Positions 1 through 12,400 of a stretch of DNA of 64,000 nt are shown here, piece by piece (position 1 is the first letter of the stretch; every line of letters begins with the position of its first letter). The position numbers were made by a program, and so were the translations under genes. Origin of the DNA: Amphiura filiformis (taxonomy: Eukaryota; Echinodermata; Ophiuroidea; Amphilepidida; Amphiuridae); NCBI RefSeq assembly GCF_039555335.1, contig NC_092629.1:35690965-35754964 (forward strand). The letters run 5' to 3'. The notes beneath the pieces are model-generated. The model was not told the DNA's origin and did no database searches. It saw only the letters and a program-made list of their open reading frames with translations.

Positions 1-17
1 TCACTACACTAAAGATG

Positions 18-170
18 AATTTATACCACATCGCTTAGTGACAGCTACTGGTTTTTAGCCAATGAGGTAGCTCGCTTTTTGTTGCGTTGGGAAAGGCGAG
101 CTACCCTATTGGTAAAATACCAATCGCTCGTCGCTCAGCGATAGAGTATAAATTCAGGTTTAGACCAATG
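18..170. repeat. Palindromic dispersed repeat (copy 1)
   Basis: Contains TTTTTGTTGCGTTGGGAAAG and ATCGCTCGTCGCTCAGCGAT near opposite ends. Related copies lie at 28812-28957 and 14756-14900, the last lying outside the duplicated arms and so showing that it is a dispersed family. Confidence 0.75.
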
Positions 171-195
171 TATTTCAAGGTGTCATTATTATTAC

Positions 196-402
196 AGGGT
201 ATCTCAATAAAAATGGATGAAAAAGAACGTGAAATAAAGAAATGGCGGCAGTTCAGAGAGTCAAAAGCCAGTTTGTCTACATGTAAGTCTAGAGGATCTG
301 CTTGATTGATTTCATCAATCCATGCAAGCTGTGCCGCATTAAATGAAGCACCGATCGACACAGATAAATATTGATAAACTTGTTTACTGGTGTACTTTGG
401 TG
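196..402 (-). CDS. Linker exon of unknown fold (left copy)
   Basis: Candidate exon of 207 bp, phase 1 at both ends: acceptor TTTCTGCAG, donor ACCCT/GTAATA. It encodes [20 protein letters not shown] and onward. No family is recognised. It is supported by position between two Calx-beta domains, an open frame in both arms and matching phases. The donor is uncertain: a CAC/GTTC alternative 33 bp earlier is also in phase. All three differences from the right copy change the residue. Confidence 0.45.
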
Positions 403-3400
403 CTGCAGAAATTAAATGAGTAAAAAATAGGCTAATATAATGCATTTTCGTCTCTATCAAAAACTGATCTTATGAATTGCAATAACACTAGTTACTTTTA
501 CAGTGCCACCGATTTGAAAGTCACAAGATAAACGGCAATGTTTTGTGCAAACTAGTTATCTTTGTATTTTAATTACCATCGTCATTTTCGATGAAGATCT
601 TGGCCACATCAGGCATGCCAATTGCAGCGCCCTCCACATTACGGATACCCATCCTGAAGCTCTCCAATGGCTCCAAATCACGATCCTTGTTGTTGATAAC
701 AACATGGAATGTATATTTACATTCACCTTCCCGGAAGATTATTCGACGGATTAGTGGATCGTAGTCATCATAATCATCATCATCTCCATTACTGTTACCG
801 CCACTGTTGTTACCGCCACTGTTACTATCTTGATTACTGTTACCGCCACTGTTACCGCCACTATCTTCATTACTGTTATCTTCATGTCCGTGAGCAGTAT
901 AATCAAAAGTGTATACATCTGTTGACAAATCAATCAAGCAATAATAATCAGCGTTGGTTTTGCGCTCTCTTAACTTGTACGTCGCGATCGGTGAGCTCTG
1001 GACCATTTCCAGCGCATTGTAATTCTTTTAACCATCATAAGCCCAGTGGTGGTGCCACAAGGGGCAAGAAAGGGCACCCCCCGTCAGAACTCTTACCCCC
1101 ATTTTTGCGGTAATTTTGCGCAAAATTTGTTGATTTTGCCCCCCCCCTGAAATTCACTTTGCCCCCTCAATGCCCCCCGGAAAAAAATTCCTGGCGCCGC
1201 CACTGCATCCTACGCTCACCGTCACTCAAGCATGGAAATCGTAGGAAAGAGTTTGAATGGATACTAAATGTAAGGCATGACTTGTGAAGAAAATGTCAAG
1301 ATATACCTTACCTACAAGTAAAAAACACCTCACATTCAATAAAAATCACGTCTCCATTCAAGTCAAATCTTAAACATTAATATACGTGTCCAGTGTGGAG
1401 GTACAGTTGATGTTTTTGGTTAGACATGATATATTTCAATAATAATGCAGCATAATTGTCTTGAAATGCATCTAGAGCATGTTTTTACATATTAAAATCG
1501 CACTTTAGTTCAAATTATATATATTTATTTGCAAAAAGCATGACGTTAACTGACCAAAACTTGCAGGTTTTCCGAGGTAGCCTTCCCTACAAACTGTTAT
1601 TGCCACAGTTTTCTTTTTTTCTGTAACAGAATACATTTCCATCCCAAACTTGACCTCCGCTGTTGAAAAACAAAGACATGGTGCAAATTAAAACAAGAAA
1701 AAGTGACTTTGAGACGTGTCTACAAGCAATGGCACGATGAACTATATGAGACAAGAAATAATAAAATTAATAAAAACAGAAAGAAAAACTAACAACAAGC
1801 TGAAGATAATGATGTCAGGAAGAAAACGAAGATCATGAGAATCACGTTCACCGATATGCTAATACCGTAAACGTTCGCCTAATGGCGCTATGGGTTCCCT
1901 TGACATAACTTGAACTATGGACACAAACTAAAAGTGCCCTCCCATAAAAATCCCACCCGCAAATAAGGGCATGTATCCTTAATTCTTGATGGGATTTTTA
2001 GAGGAGGGAGCTCTCTATTTGTGCATGAAATTTACCCCAAGGCAAAGGAGCCCAGGTGCGCCATTAGGCGAACGTTTACGGTATGGCTATTAGGGCTGGC
2101 AACTCGAATCATGCTTCATGACGAATGCTGTTCTTGCTTACATTTTTTACCTTATATATTATCTGCTTTTAAGAATCACATCGCACACGTAAGGTGAAAC
2201 ATCAAACTAACATCTAACTATAATTTTGTTCAAACGAAGTTTTTACAACATTTTAAATTTCGGATCTATAATAAGAATACTAAGGCCGCTACAAACTTTT
2301 AGTGGATGTAGAATATTCGATGTACCATGGCTAGCCTTCGTTATTTAATTGTTTACCAGTTATATTTCTAATATTGTTTAAGGGTATACGAGGTATTGTT
2401 GGTCGAAGCAGCCAAAAAAGAAATCGATTTTCATTATCTGAATCAATGTATTATTGAAAAATACCACTTTGGTGTTTTGCAACAGTTCATTCTACAAATC
2501 ATATACTTTGAAAACTTGCTTAATTATTATTATTGTTGTTGATGAGTTATGTACGTTTTACAAAAGTGTTGTTGTTTCAGCCCTCTTTACAACATAACTC
2601 AAGAACCACAGGACCTACAAATGTATATCTGTGATATTTGAATTCTTCTACACGCTCGCTATGAATTGAGCAATGCACTTTTTGAAAGCTCACTACCATT
2701 CGCAAGATGCTGTGAACTACTTTTTTCTGCTGCTTCGACCAACAATACATCGTATACCCTTAACTTCAAATGAATGTTTGATGAATGTAAAATCGATAAT
2801 ATATTTCCACTAGATATAAATATCGATTTTACGTCATCAAACATTCGTTATAAGTTAAACATTACTGGAAATAGAATGAGAATAGATAAAATAACGTAGA
2901 CATCGAATATTCTTCGTCTTATACTCGGAGTCTGCGCGGTACCTCATTATAATGAGGATCAATTACGATCCTTGATTGGTTTACACAGGTTAATCAGCGC
3001 GTAAAAGGAAGACCGATCTATCTGGTGCTGATCGGAGAAAAGGAATAGCAGCAAATGGCGAAAAAGTCCGTACTTTTACAAGGCAAAAAGCAGTTTTTCT
3101 AGGCATTGTGGACATGGTGCCTTCACCAAAGAAAGTTTCCTACTATAAATACCTAACTTTTGAGATGGTTTGCACGTCAAAAGGTGCAAAATTAACAATA
3201 AGACGCCCGGTCATGATGCAGTCATGTCTACAGTAGAATTCATCTCGACCTTTGCAGGACTTAACCCCATTAGAAGCTATTAAACCAAGATAACACTCAT
3301 TGAAACAGCTCAACTGATTAAATCGGATCTTCTCTGGCTGTGCACATGTGACTGTTTTCATGTGCGATATCGCAATAAAGTTTGTATTATCAGGGATATG

Positions 3401-6400
3401 CTGGTATTATAGTTTCAGTTGGGTAACCGATTATAAAGGAAACGAAAGGAAACAATGGTATGTGTACTTTTGTTCACGAAATGAGACAATGGCGTGCTTT
3501 TTGTAAACCAGCATTCTTGAAAATGAGCAACATAATGATTGTTGACTTAACACGGTTTGGAAATAATTTCTTCATATTTTTGGTGTTATCTGTCGTTTAC
3601 ATATCATTCCTAAAACACAAAAGTACGACCCCTCCAAACACCTAAATTAGCTAAAAATTTAGGACATGTTACAAAACTATATTGTCTAGAATTTTAGAAG
3701 AGTACTTTTAATATTGGCCGGTTATTTTTCACACAGCGACGTTAACTAGGCAATGTACTATTACCTATAACATTAACTAAAACACCAAAGTACGAATATT
3801 TCCAAACATCTAAATTAGCTAAAATTTAGGACATGTTAAAAACTATATTTTCTAGAACTTTAGAAGAGTACTTCTAATATTGGCCGGTTATTTTTCACAC
3901 AGCGACGTTAACTAGTCATATCCCCATACTTTTAACGTAGGGCTATTTGTAAAGGTCACGCGTCAATGGGAAAGAGCACTGTGTATTGTGTATAGGAAAA
4001 CGGACAGTAACTGCAGTATGTTATAAATCCGCGTTCAGCAAGTCATCATCACGACACTTGTAAACAAACCGTGCTCGAGTTTGATTGACAGGTGACGTCA
4101 GACGCGATAAATTATCTTTATCTTTGTCTTTCATTATATAATGAAAGACGGAGATAAAAAGAACATGTCTGACGTCAGGGCAAAGGCGTGCCGTGATTTG
4201 TTGCCGACCTGCGCAGTACGGCATTTTCTGGCTAGATTTCAGAATTTCAGACGCGAACTGGTCATTATATATATACTCACATCTAGTATCTTCAATAACA
4301 ACAACAGCGCATTTGACACCGGTAATAACTCCCTTTGACGGATTGCCCAGACACACCTTGAATTGTACAGGTGTTTTCCAATTACATAGTTTATCTTCAA
4401 GTATATCAATGGTGATTGTATTGTTTTTGTCTCCAGGAGCAAAACTGATCGTCGCGTTTTGTATCTCGATATAATCTTTGTCACTCAATGCTGTGCCGTC
4501 TTCGGTCCACACATCTGTAAAAAAAAATGTTTCATTAAACGTTAACCCCCTGAACACTACCTGCCGATCTGACATTGCCTCTGATAAGTCAATTACAGGA
4601 TATCTTTATTTTAATCACCAATCAGAATGGAGCTTTGCAAATAATTCACCCCAATCTTTTTTGTGTGGTGAAATTTTTCTAACAATGTTGCTGATTGGAC
4701 CAATTGATAATGAAAACTTCTTTTTGACCAATCGGCAGGTAGTTCTCATGGGGTTAAACAGGCAGTTTTTTGTCCGATAATTCATTCGTATATTTATTTA
4801 GCCTTTTGGGAACAATCATGTGCCACTAAACCGTGTAAATTGTAAACGTTAATGAGGAAATGAGGTACATTCTAACGGTACCTCTTTTCTTATCATAAAT
4901 AATGTACCGCTTGTCTTGAGTTACTGAAATTCCAGTGTAGTTCCCTACCGCCCTATAATATATATAACTTTTGTTACCTGTGTGTTATTATTTTTTGAGA
5001 AAAATGCAACAATAATCACAAATTTATCAAGGGGTGGAGTATCACCATATGATTATTGCATTCACTGCCAAAATCTGATAGAGTTGCCCGACCTATTCTA
5101 ACACAGTAAGTCTTTTCGTTATCAAGTGAATGTATACTTTGATCAGCTCGTAATCATAGGCGGAAAATGTTATCACTACGCCGAGAATTAGACCCACGTT
5201 TATAAGAGTGGTATTAGTTGACCTGTCTGGTCTATATTTTGTGTGTTAAAGGAAGTAGACAAAGAATATGACTTAGATTTATAATTCGTGATGCTTCTGG
5301 CAAGATGTCACAAAAATATTCAAAATATTTTGATAATAATCCGAGTTGTTATTGGGCCCGGCGATTACGAGCTGATCAAAGTATAGTCAGTTTTCCACAC
5401 ATGTTTATAAACTAAAGAGCCAACCAACAACTCAAATTTAATATTAAATTCTTTCTGAAACTTCATAAAGAAATACGCTTCCCTCTTAACAAGCAGCGTA
5501 GCCAAGGGGGGGGGGGGGCAGGGGGCAGAGTGCTCCCCTCTGACAAAAAATAAAAGAAAATAATATCCCTCTGACAACAAAATGAAAGATAAAAAATCTG
5601 CACGGCAAAGGAAAAGAAAAGATGCAAAGAGCCCCTTTTCCACCAAAATTCACCCTGATCATGGGTCAAAGTAGTGTAAAATACAAAAACATCGTCACTG
5701 TAAGGCGGCCCTTTTTCTCCTGATCAGGAGCAAAAATAGTGTAAAAAACAAAACCAGTATATGATGCAACTGCAATTGTTTTCGTCAAAAAAAATATTTT
5801 GCCCTCCCCCCAGATCAAGAAAGTTGGCTACGCACCTGCTTAACCTAGATTTGTTTATATACACCAGGCACAAAAAGAAACTCGTCAGTTATATTCATCC
5901 TTGCTGTTCAATAACTTGATAATTTTGGATTATTCTGAAATATACATTTTGTTAATTGGACTTTTCTTTCTCATTTGACACCCTGTTCGTGAACATTGAA
6001 CAAGAATTGACCAAGATATGCGCCACAAACTCTCAAACCCCAAAATGAAAAGTTGTAATTTTAACGATTCAATTGTGCCTGTTACACTGTGTGCTTTATT
6101 GATTGGCCCGTGGTGCTTGTGTGCAATACAACGATGCGTTCCCATTGAAAATGCAACTTTTCTTTTTTGGGTTTGAGGCTTTGGAGGCGTATATCTTGGT
6201 CAATTCTTGTTCGTTTTTCACGAACAGGGTGTCAAATGAGAAAGCAAAGTCCAATTAACAAAAATGTATATTTCAGAATAATCTAAATTTGTCAAGTTAT
6301 TGAACAACAAGGATGAATATAACTGACGAGCTTCTTTTTGTGACTGGTGTATACTAAAGAGCAATGGGTGGAAACGTAACATGCATGTCCCAAACAAAAT

Positions 6401-9400
6401 CATAATTGTACCTTCACTTACCCAATATGGACTCGACATCCGTAAAACCAAACCGAGTGATATCCAGATCAACTGTGCCATTACTGCCAACATAGTACAC
6501 CGCTTGGCAGAAACTGTGTTCGGCTACAATAGAAGAATAATGTTATTACAAAATAATTGAATGTTCATTATTCAGTATGGGCATCAACACTTTGGATATC
6601 AAGACTATGGCTAAAACAGTTATTGTGGTTTGTATGAAAAATATTTTTTAAATGGTGACAGATATGATCAGAACAAAAGAAACAAATAAGGAAACAACAA
6701 AGAAAGATAAGAACTGAACAATGAAGTGCAGAAAAGGGAGAATTTACTGGACACGAAGATGGAGTAGAAGAAAACAAGACAGCAAATGAAAAAAAATATG
6801 ATAATGACGACGACGACGATGATGATGATATTAAAGAAAATGAGAGAAGAATGAGCATAAAAACACAACATCCAGAGCCGAATTAATCAAGGAATTATGT
6901 ATAGAATTATGTATAACACTTTCACAATTAAACATCAACAAAATGCAGTGTTGATAGTTCTCGAAGGTAACGCTAGATATCTGTTTTCTCTCCTTCAGTC
7001 GTGAACTTGATACCGGTTCCAGCGGATTTAGATATTAAGTAAATCCTTCTGATCCAAGCGGAAGGTAGGTTAGGAATCAAAATATATCGAGGAAATATAC
7101 TAATACTTACTATCACAATCGCCAATTATAACAGTAGTACATTGCAATGATCCAAGTGTACCCGCTGTAGCGTTTTTGAGACATACATCCAAGTATTTGT
7201 CTTTGTCAATAGTTATATTTTCTGCAAGGTTTAATGTTATATACTCTATCGTGGATTGCGCATTAAAAGTAACGAGCTCGTCTATAAGAGGTTCGTAGTG
7301 CACGTCCGCTATTGCTGACATGTCGGATGTACAAATGGCTGAAAAGAAAAGCGTAACAGATCGGTTTGCATATCTCCATTTGTATGACTTTTGAGGGCAG
7401 CTTCAAAACTCGACTGCCGGTTGACCGGTGGTTGAACCGCGTTCCATTGTTTTGAGCAATAGAAACCGGCCGGAACCGGAGGGCAACCGGCGTTGAGTTT
7501 TGAAGCCGTTCTTTATAATAAGCAGAAATATGTCATCATTGAAATACTCATGTCACTTATACAGGGTGTCCAAATAAAACAGCAACATAACTTTAACCCC
7601 TATTTCTTGAGATTATCTATAGTTAAGGGTCCGAATGTCTTCAACTGTATTGTCTTTGAACAACATTTCAATGATAAAATGTTTACCCCAGCACTTTAGC
7701 CGGGGCCCCAGTGATTTTCATTTCGCTCTTGCTAAATTATTCCAAGAGCTACTGACTTTTTACTCCTTAGTTAGGTGAAAATTGTCAATTCCTTATATAT
7801 ATATATAGTAGGAGAAAATTCTGTGAAAATCACATTTTTGTAGAATTTTTAGCAGAAAATTAATTTTGCCTATACTTTTGTACATAGCAAGAATGTCCAA
7901 AGTTTGCATGGGCGCCCTTTCATTATGACGTCATAGCCGCATTATGTGAGGAATGTTTGTACTTATTTTGGTATCACTGGAAAGAGGAGACCCATAGCTA
8001 TATATACATTCGTACCAATTATAACGTTTATAATTGAAAATATTGGGGGGGTTCATGTTACAAAATATGGCTCAGTAGTTCTAGTGTTAAATAATGAAGA
8101 CATCTCACACCGCAAATTCTAAGTCGAATATTCGGAACCTGCAGTGGACCTAAAGGTATTAGAAAAAATAAACAGGTAGCCACAACGCCCACTTACCAAC
8201 CGTTCCATTGATAGATGAATCTCCAGTTCTTATCACGCCAATAGATATATTTCCTTGCGTCTCGGTTACGTAATAGGTCGGCTTCTTGAAAGTATACACA
8301 GCTGTTGGATACGATCAATTTCAAATGTGTAAATTATAATCTCCAACTTTTGAGACGTGTAAAATTCGGTGGCTTTACAATTACGGCTTGCTTTTAAAAC
8401 TGATCAAACAGATTTTTGTTCCATAAATCCAACAAAAATTCAAAAAGATTGATTTTGACCCATTTTGGAACAACACTTTTTGATCAACTTCACTAAAAAC
8501 AGTTTTTATATATATTTTTTATAGTTATTAAGTTTTCGGATTTTCTCTAAAATTGAGCAATTTTTTTAACCAATTTTGGTTTATATTTCTTAGAGAGTGA
8601 TTTTTCAAAATTAAATTACGATAATAGATTGAACAAATATAACATGACAAAAAAATAAAAATATGAGCATTTGTCCTTTGAAACTTTTAAACCGACCTCA
8701 ACAATGGCGATTGTGACAGTCACACATACGGAAGATTGCATAAAGCCATTAAAAAAGATATACAAATGAGAATATAAACTAACCAGTAGATACCAGTCGT
8801 AATCCTACTATTGCAGGGCAAATTGGATGGACTCGGGGAAAGTTCTGGTCAGGAAGGTACTCTTTAGTATTAAATCTGACGTCGTAGTCAAATAGGTTGC
8901 GCTCTTTGTATTGTGTTTTTATGGATGGGTAAAAGTGGATGAAAGTGTCAACGCCCGTTCAAGCGTGCGTAAAAGTGTGACGGAGTGAGTGCTGGGGTGG
9001 GGTGGCGTGTAGGGTGGAGTGGCTCTGGGGATACGGTGTCTGAAACCGCCCACTGTGTCCCTTATCATGCTTTTATTATCTACAACTCACCCCAGGATTT
9101 TGATCACAAGTGTCCCCAATGCCGTCTCCGTCCATGTCGATTTGATCTACGTTCGGTGATATGACACAATTGTCACATGCATCTCCGACATTGTCACTGT
9201 CACTGTCCAGTTGATTTGTGTTGGATACGCTTAAGCAATTGTCACATGCGTCGCCAATCATATCACCATCGCTATCTGTGTCGTTTTGATTTGCGTTAAA
9301 TGTAAAAGGGCACGTGTCGTTAGTATTTTTCAATCCGTCGCCATCGATGTCATCGTCACAAGCATCGCCCTCACCGTCGTTATCGGTGTCTGTTTGATCA

Positions 9401-12400
9401 CTATTTGGTACTTCTGGACAGTTGTCGATATCGTTAGGTATTCCATCACCATCGTTTTCTGCGTCACATTGATCGCCCAGACCATCACTATCGCTGTCCA
9501 TCTGATCTTCATTGGATACTTTAACACAATTGTCACATATATTCAAAACACCGTCATTATCAATATCATCATCACAAGCATCACCAATTCCATCACCATC
9601 TGTGTCGGTTTGATTTCCGTTTGATGTGGAAGAGCACGTGTCGTTGACATTTGGTATTCCGTCGCCGTCGATATCATTGTCACAGGCATCGCCTACACCG
9701 TCGTCATCGGTGTCTGTTTGATCATTATTAGGTACTTCTGGACAGTTGTCATCCTCATCAGGTATTTTATCACCATCGTTATCTGCGTCACATTGATCGC
9801 CCAGACCATCACTATCGCTGTCCATCTGATCTTCATTGGATACTTTAACACAATTGTCACATATATTCAAAACACCGTCATTATCAATATCATCATCACA
9901 AGCATCACCGATTTCATCACCATCTGTGTCGGTTTGATTTCCGTTTGATGTGGAAGAGCACGTGTCGTTGACATTTGGTATTCCGTCGCCGTCGATATCA
10001 TTGTCACAGGCATCGCCTACACCGTCGTCATCGGTGTCTGTTTGATCATTATTAGGTACTTCTGGACAGTTGTCATCCTCATCAGGTATTTTATCACCAT
10101 CGTTATCTGCGTCACATTGATCGCCCAGACCATCACTATCGCTGTCCATCTGATCTTTATTGGATACTTTAACACAATTGTCACATTTATTCAAAACACC
10201 GTCATTATCAATATCATCATCACAAGCATCACCAATTCCATCACCATCTGTGTCGGTTTGATTTCCGTTTGATGTGGAAGAGCACGTGTCGTTGACATTT
10301 GGTATTCCGTCGCCGTCGATATCATTGTCACAAGCATCGCCTACACCGTCGTCATCGGTGTCTGTTTGATCATTATTAGGTACTTCTGGACAGTTGTCAT
10401 CCTCATCAGGTATTTTATCACCATCGTTATCTGCGTCACATTGATCGCCCAGACCATCACTATCGCTGTCCATCTGATCTTCATTGGATACTTTAACACA
10501 ATTGTCACATATATTCAAAACACCGTCATTATCAATATCATCATCACAAGCATCACCAATTCCATCACCATCTGTGTCGGTTTGATTTCCGTTTGATGTG
10601 GAAGAGCACGTGTCGTTGACATTTGGTATTCCGTCGCCGTCGATATCATTGTCACAAGCATCGCCTACACCGTCGTCATCGGTGTCTGTTTGATCATTAT
10701 TAGGTACTTCTGGACAGTTGTCATCCTCATCAGGTATTTTATCACCATCGTTATCTGCGTCACATTGATCGCCCAGACCATCACTATCGCTGTCCATCTG
10801 ATCTTCATTGGATACTTTAACACAATTGTCATAAATATTCAAAACACCGTCATTATCAATATCATCATCACAAGCATCACCGATTCCATCACCATCTGTG
10901 TCGTTTTGATTTCCGTTTGATGTGGAAGAGCACGTGTCGTTGACATTTGCTACTCCGTCGCCGTCGATATCATCGTCACAGGCATCGCCTACACCGTCGT
11001 CATCTGTGTCTGTTTGATCATTATTAGGTACTTCTGGACAGTTGTCATCATCATCTGGTATTTTATCACCATCGTTATCTGCGTCACATTGATCGCCCAG
11101 ACCATCACTATCGCTGTCCATCTGATCTTCATTGGATACTTTAACACAATTGTCACATATATTCAAAACACCGTCATTATCAATATCATCATCACAAGCA
11201 TCACCAATTCCATCACCATCTGTGTCGGTTTGATTTCCGTTTGATGTGGAAGAGCACGTGTCGTTGACATTTGGTATTCCGTCGCCGTCGATATCATTGT
11301 CACAAGCATCGCCTACACCGTCGTCATCGGTGTCTGTTTGATCATTATTAGGTACTTCTGGACAGTTGTCATCCTCATCAGGTATTTTATCACCATCGTT
11401 ATCTGCGTCACATTGATCGCCCAGACCATCACTATCGCTGTCCATCTGATCTTTATTGGATACTTTAACACAATTGTCACAAATATATCAAAACACCGTC
11501 ATTATCAATATTAGTGGGTATCATCATCACAAGCATCACCGATTCCATCACCATCTGTGTCGTTTTGATTTCCGTTTGATATTGAGCATCACCGATTCCA
11601 TCACCATCTGTGTCGGTTTGATTTCCGTTTGATGTGGAAGAGCACGTGTCGTTGACATTTGGTATTCCGTCGCCGTCGATATCATTGTCACAGGCATCGC
11701 CTACACCGTCGTCATCGGTGTCTGTTTGATCATTATTAGGTACTTCTGGACAGTTGTCATCCTCATCAGGTATTTTATCACCATCGTTATCTGCGTCACA
11801 TTGATCGCCCAGACCATCACTATCGCTGTCCATCTGATCTTCATTGGATACTTTAACACAATTGTCACAAATATTCAAAACACCGTCATTATCAATATCA
11901 TCATCACAAGCATCACCGATTCCATCACCATCTGTGTCGGTTTGATTTCCGTTTGATGTGGAAGAGCACGTGTCGTTGACATTTGGTATTCCGTCGCCGT
12001 CGATATCATTGTCACAGGCATCGCCTACACCGTCGTCATCGGTGTCTGTTTGATCATTATTAGGTACTTCTGGACAGTTGTCATCCTCATCAGGTATTTT
12101 ATCACCATCGTTATCTGCGTCACATTGATCGCCCAGACCATCACTATCGCTGTCCATCTGATCTTTATTGGATACTTTAACACAATTGTCACATATATTC
12201 AAAACACCGTCATTATCAATATCATCATCACAAGCATCACCAATTCCATCACCATCTGTGTCGGTTTGATTTCCGTTTGATGTGGAAGAGCACGTGTCGT
12301 TGACATTTGGTATTCCGTCGCCGTCGATATCATTGTCACAGGCATCGCCTACACCGTCGTCATCGGTGTCTGTTTGATCATTATTAGGTACTTCTGGACA

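Larger units (their letters stand above)
1..9263 (-). repeat. Left arm of a large inverted duplication
   Basis: The reverse complement of this block matches 18219-28964 essentially end to end: position 9263 corresponds to 18219 and position 1 to 28964. All coding exons are shared with only scattered substitutions, while the introns differ by discrete insertions. The arm is about 1.5 kb shorter than its partner because the partner carries more transposon insertions. Homology reaches the window edge, so the arm probably continues beyond it. The arms could be paralogues or two haplotypes misjoined. Confidence 0.95.

Noticed and set aside
101-195. Continuation of the linker frame past the proposed donor
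   Set aside because: It runs into the dispersed palindromic repeat also found at 14756-14900, so it is unlikely to be coding.
4021-4575. A longer open frame extending beyond the Calx-beta exon on both sides
   Set aside because: Splice sites, equal exon length in both arms and matching phases place the exon at 4281-4514; the extensions are intron read-through into a dispersed repeat.
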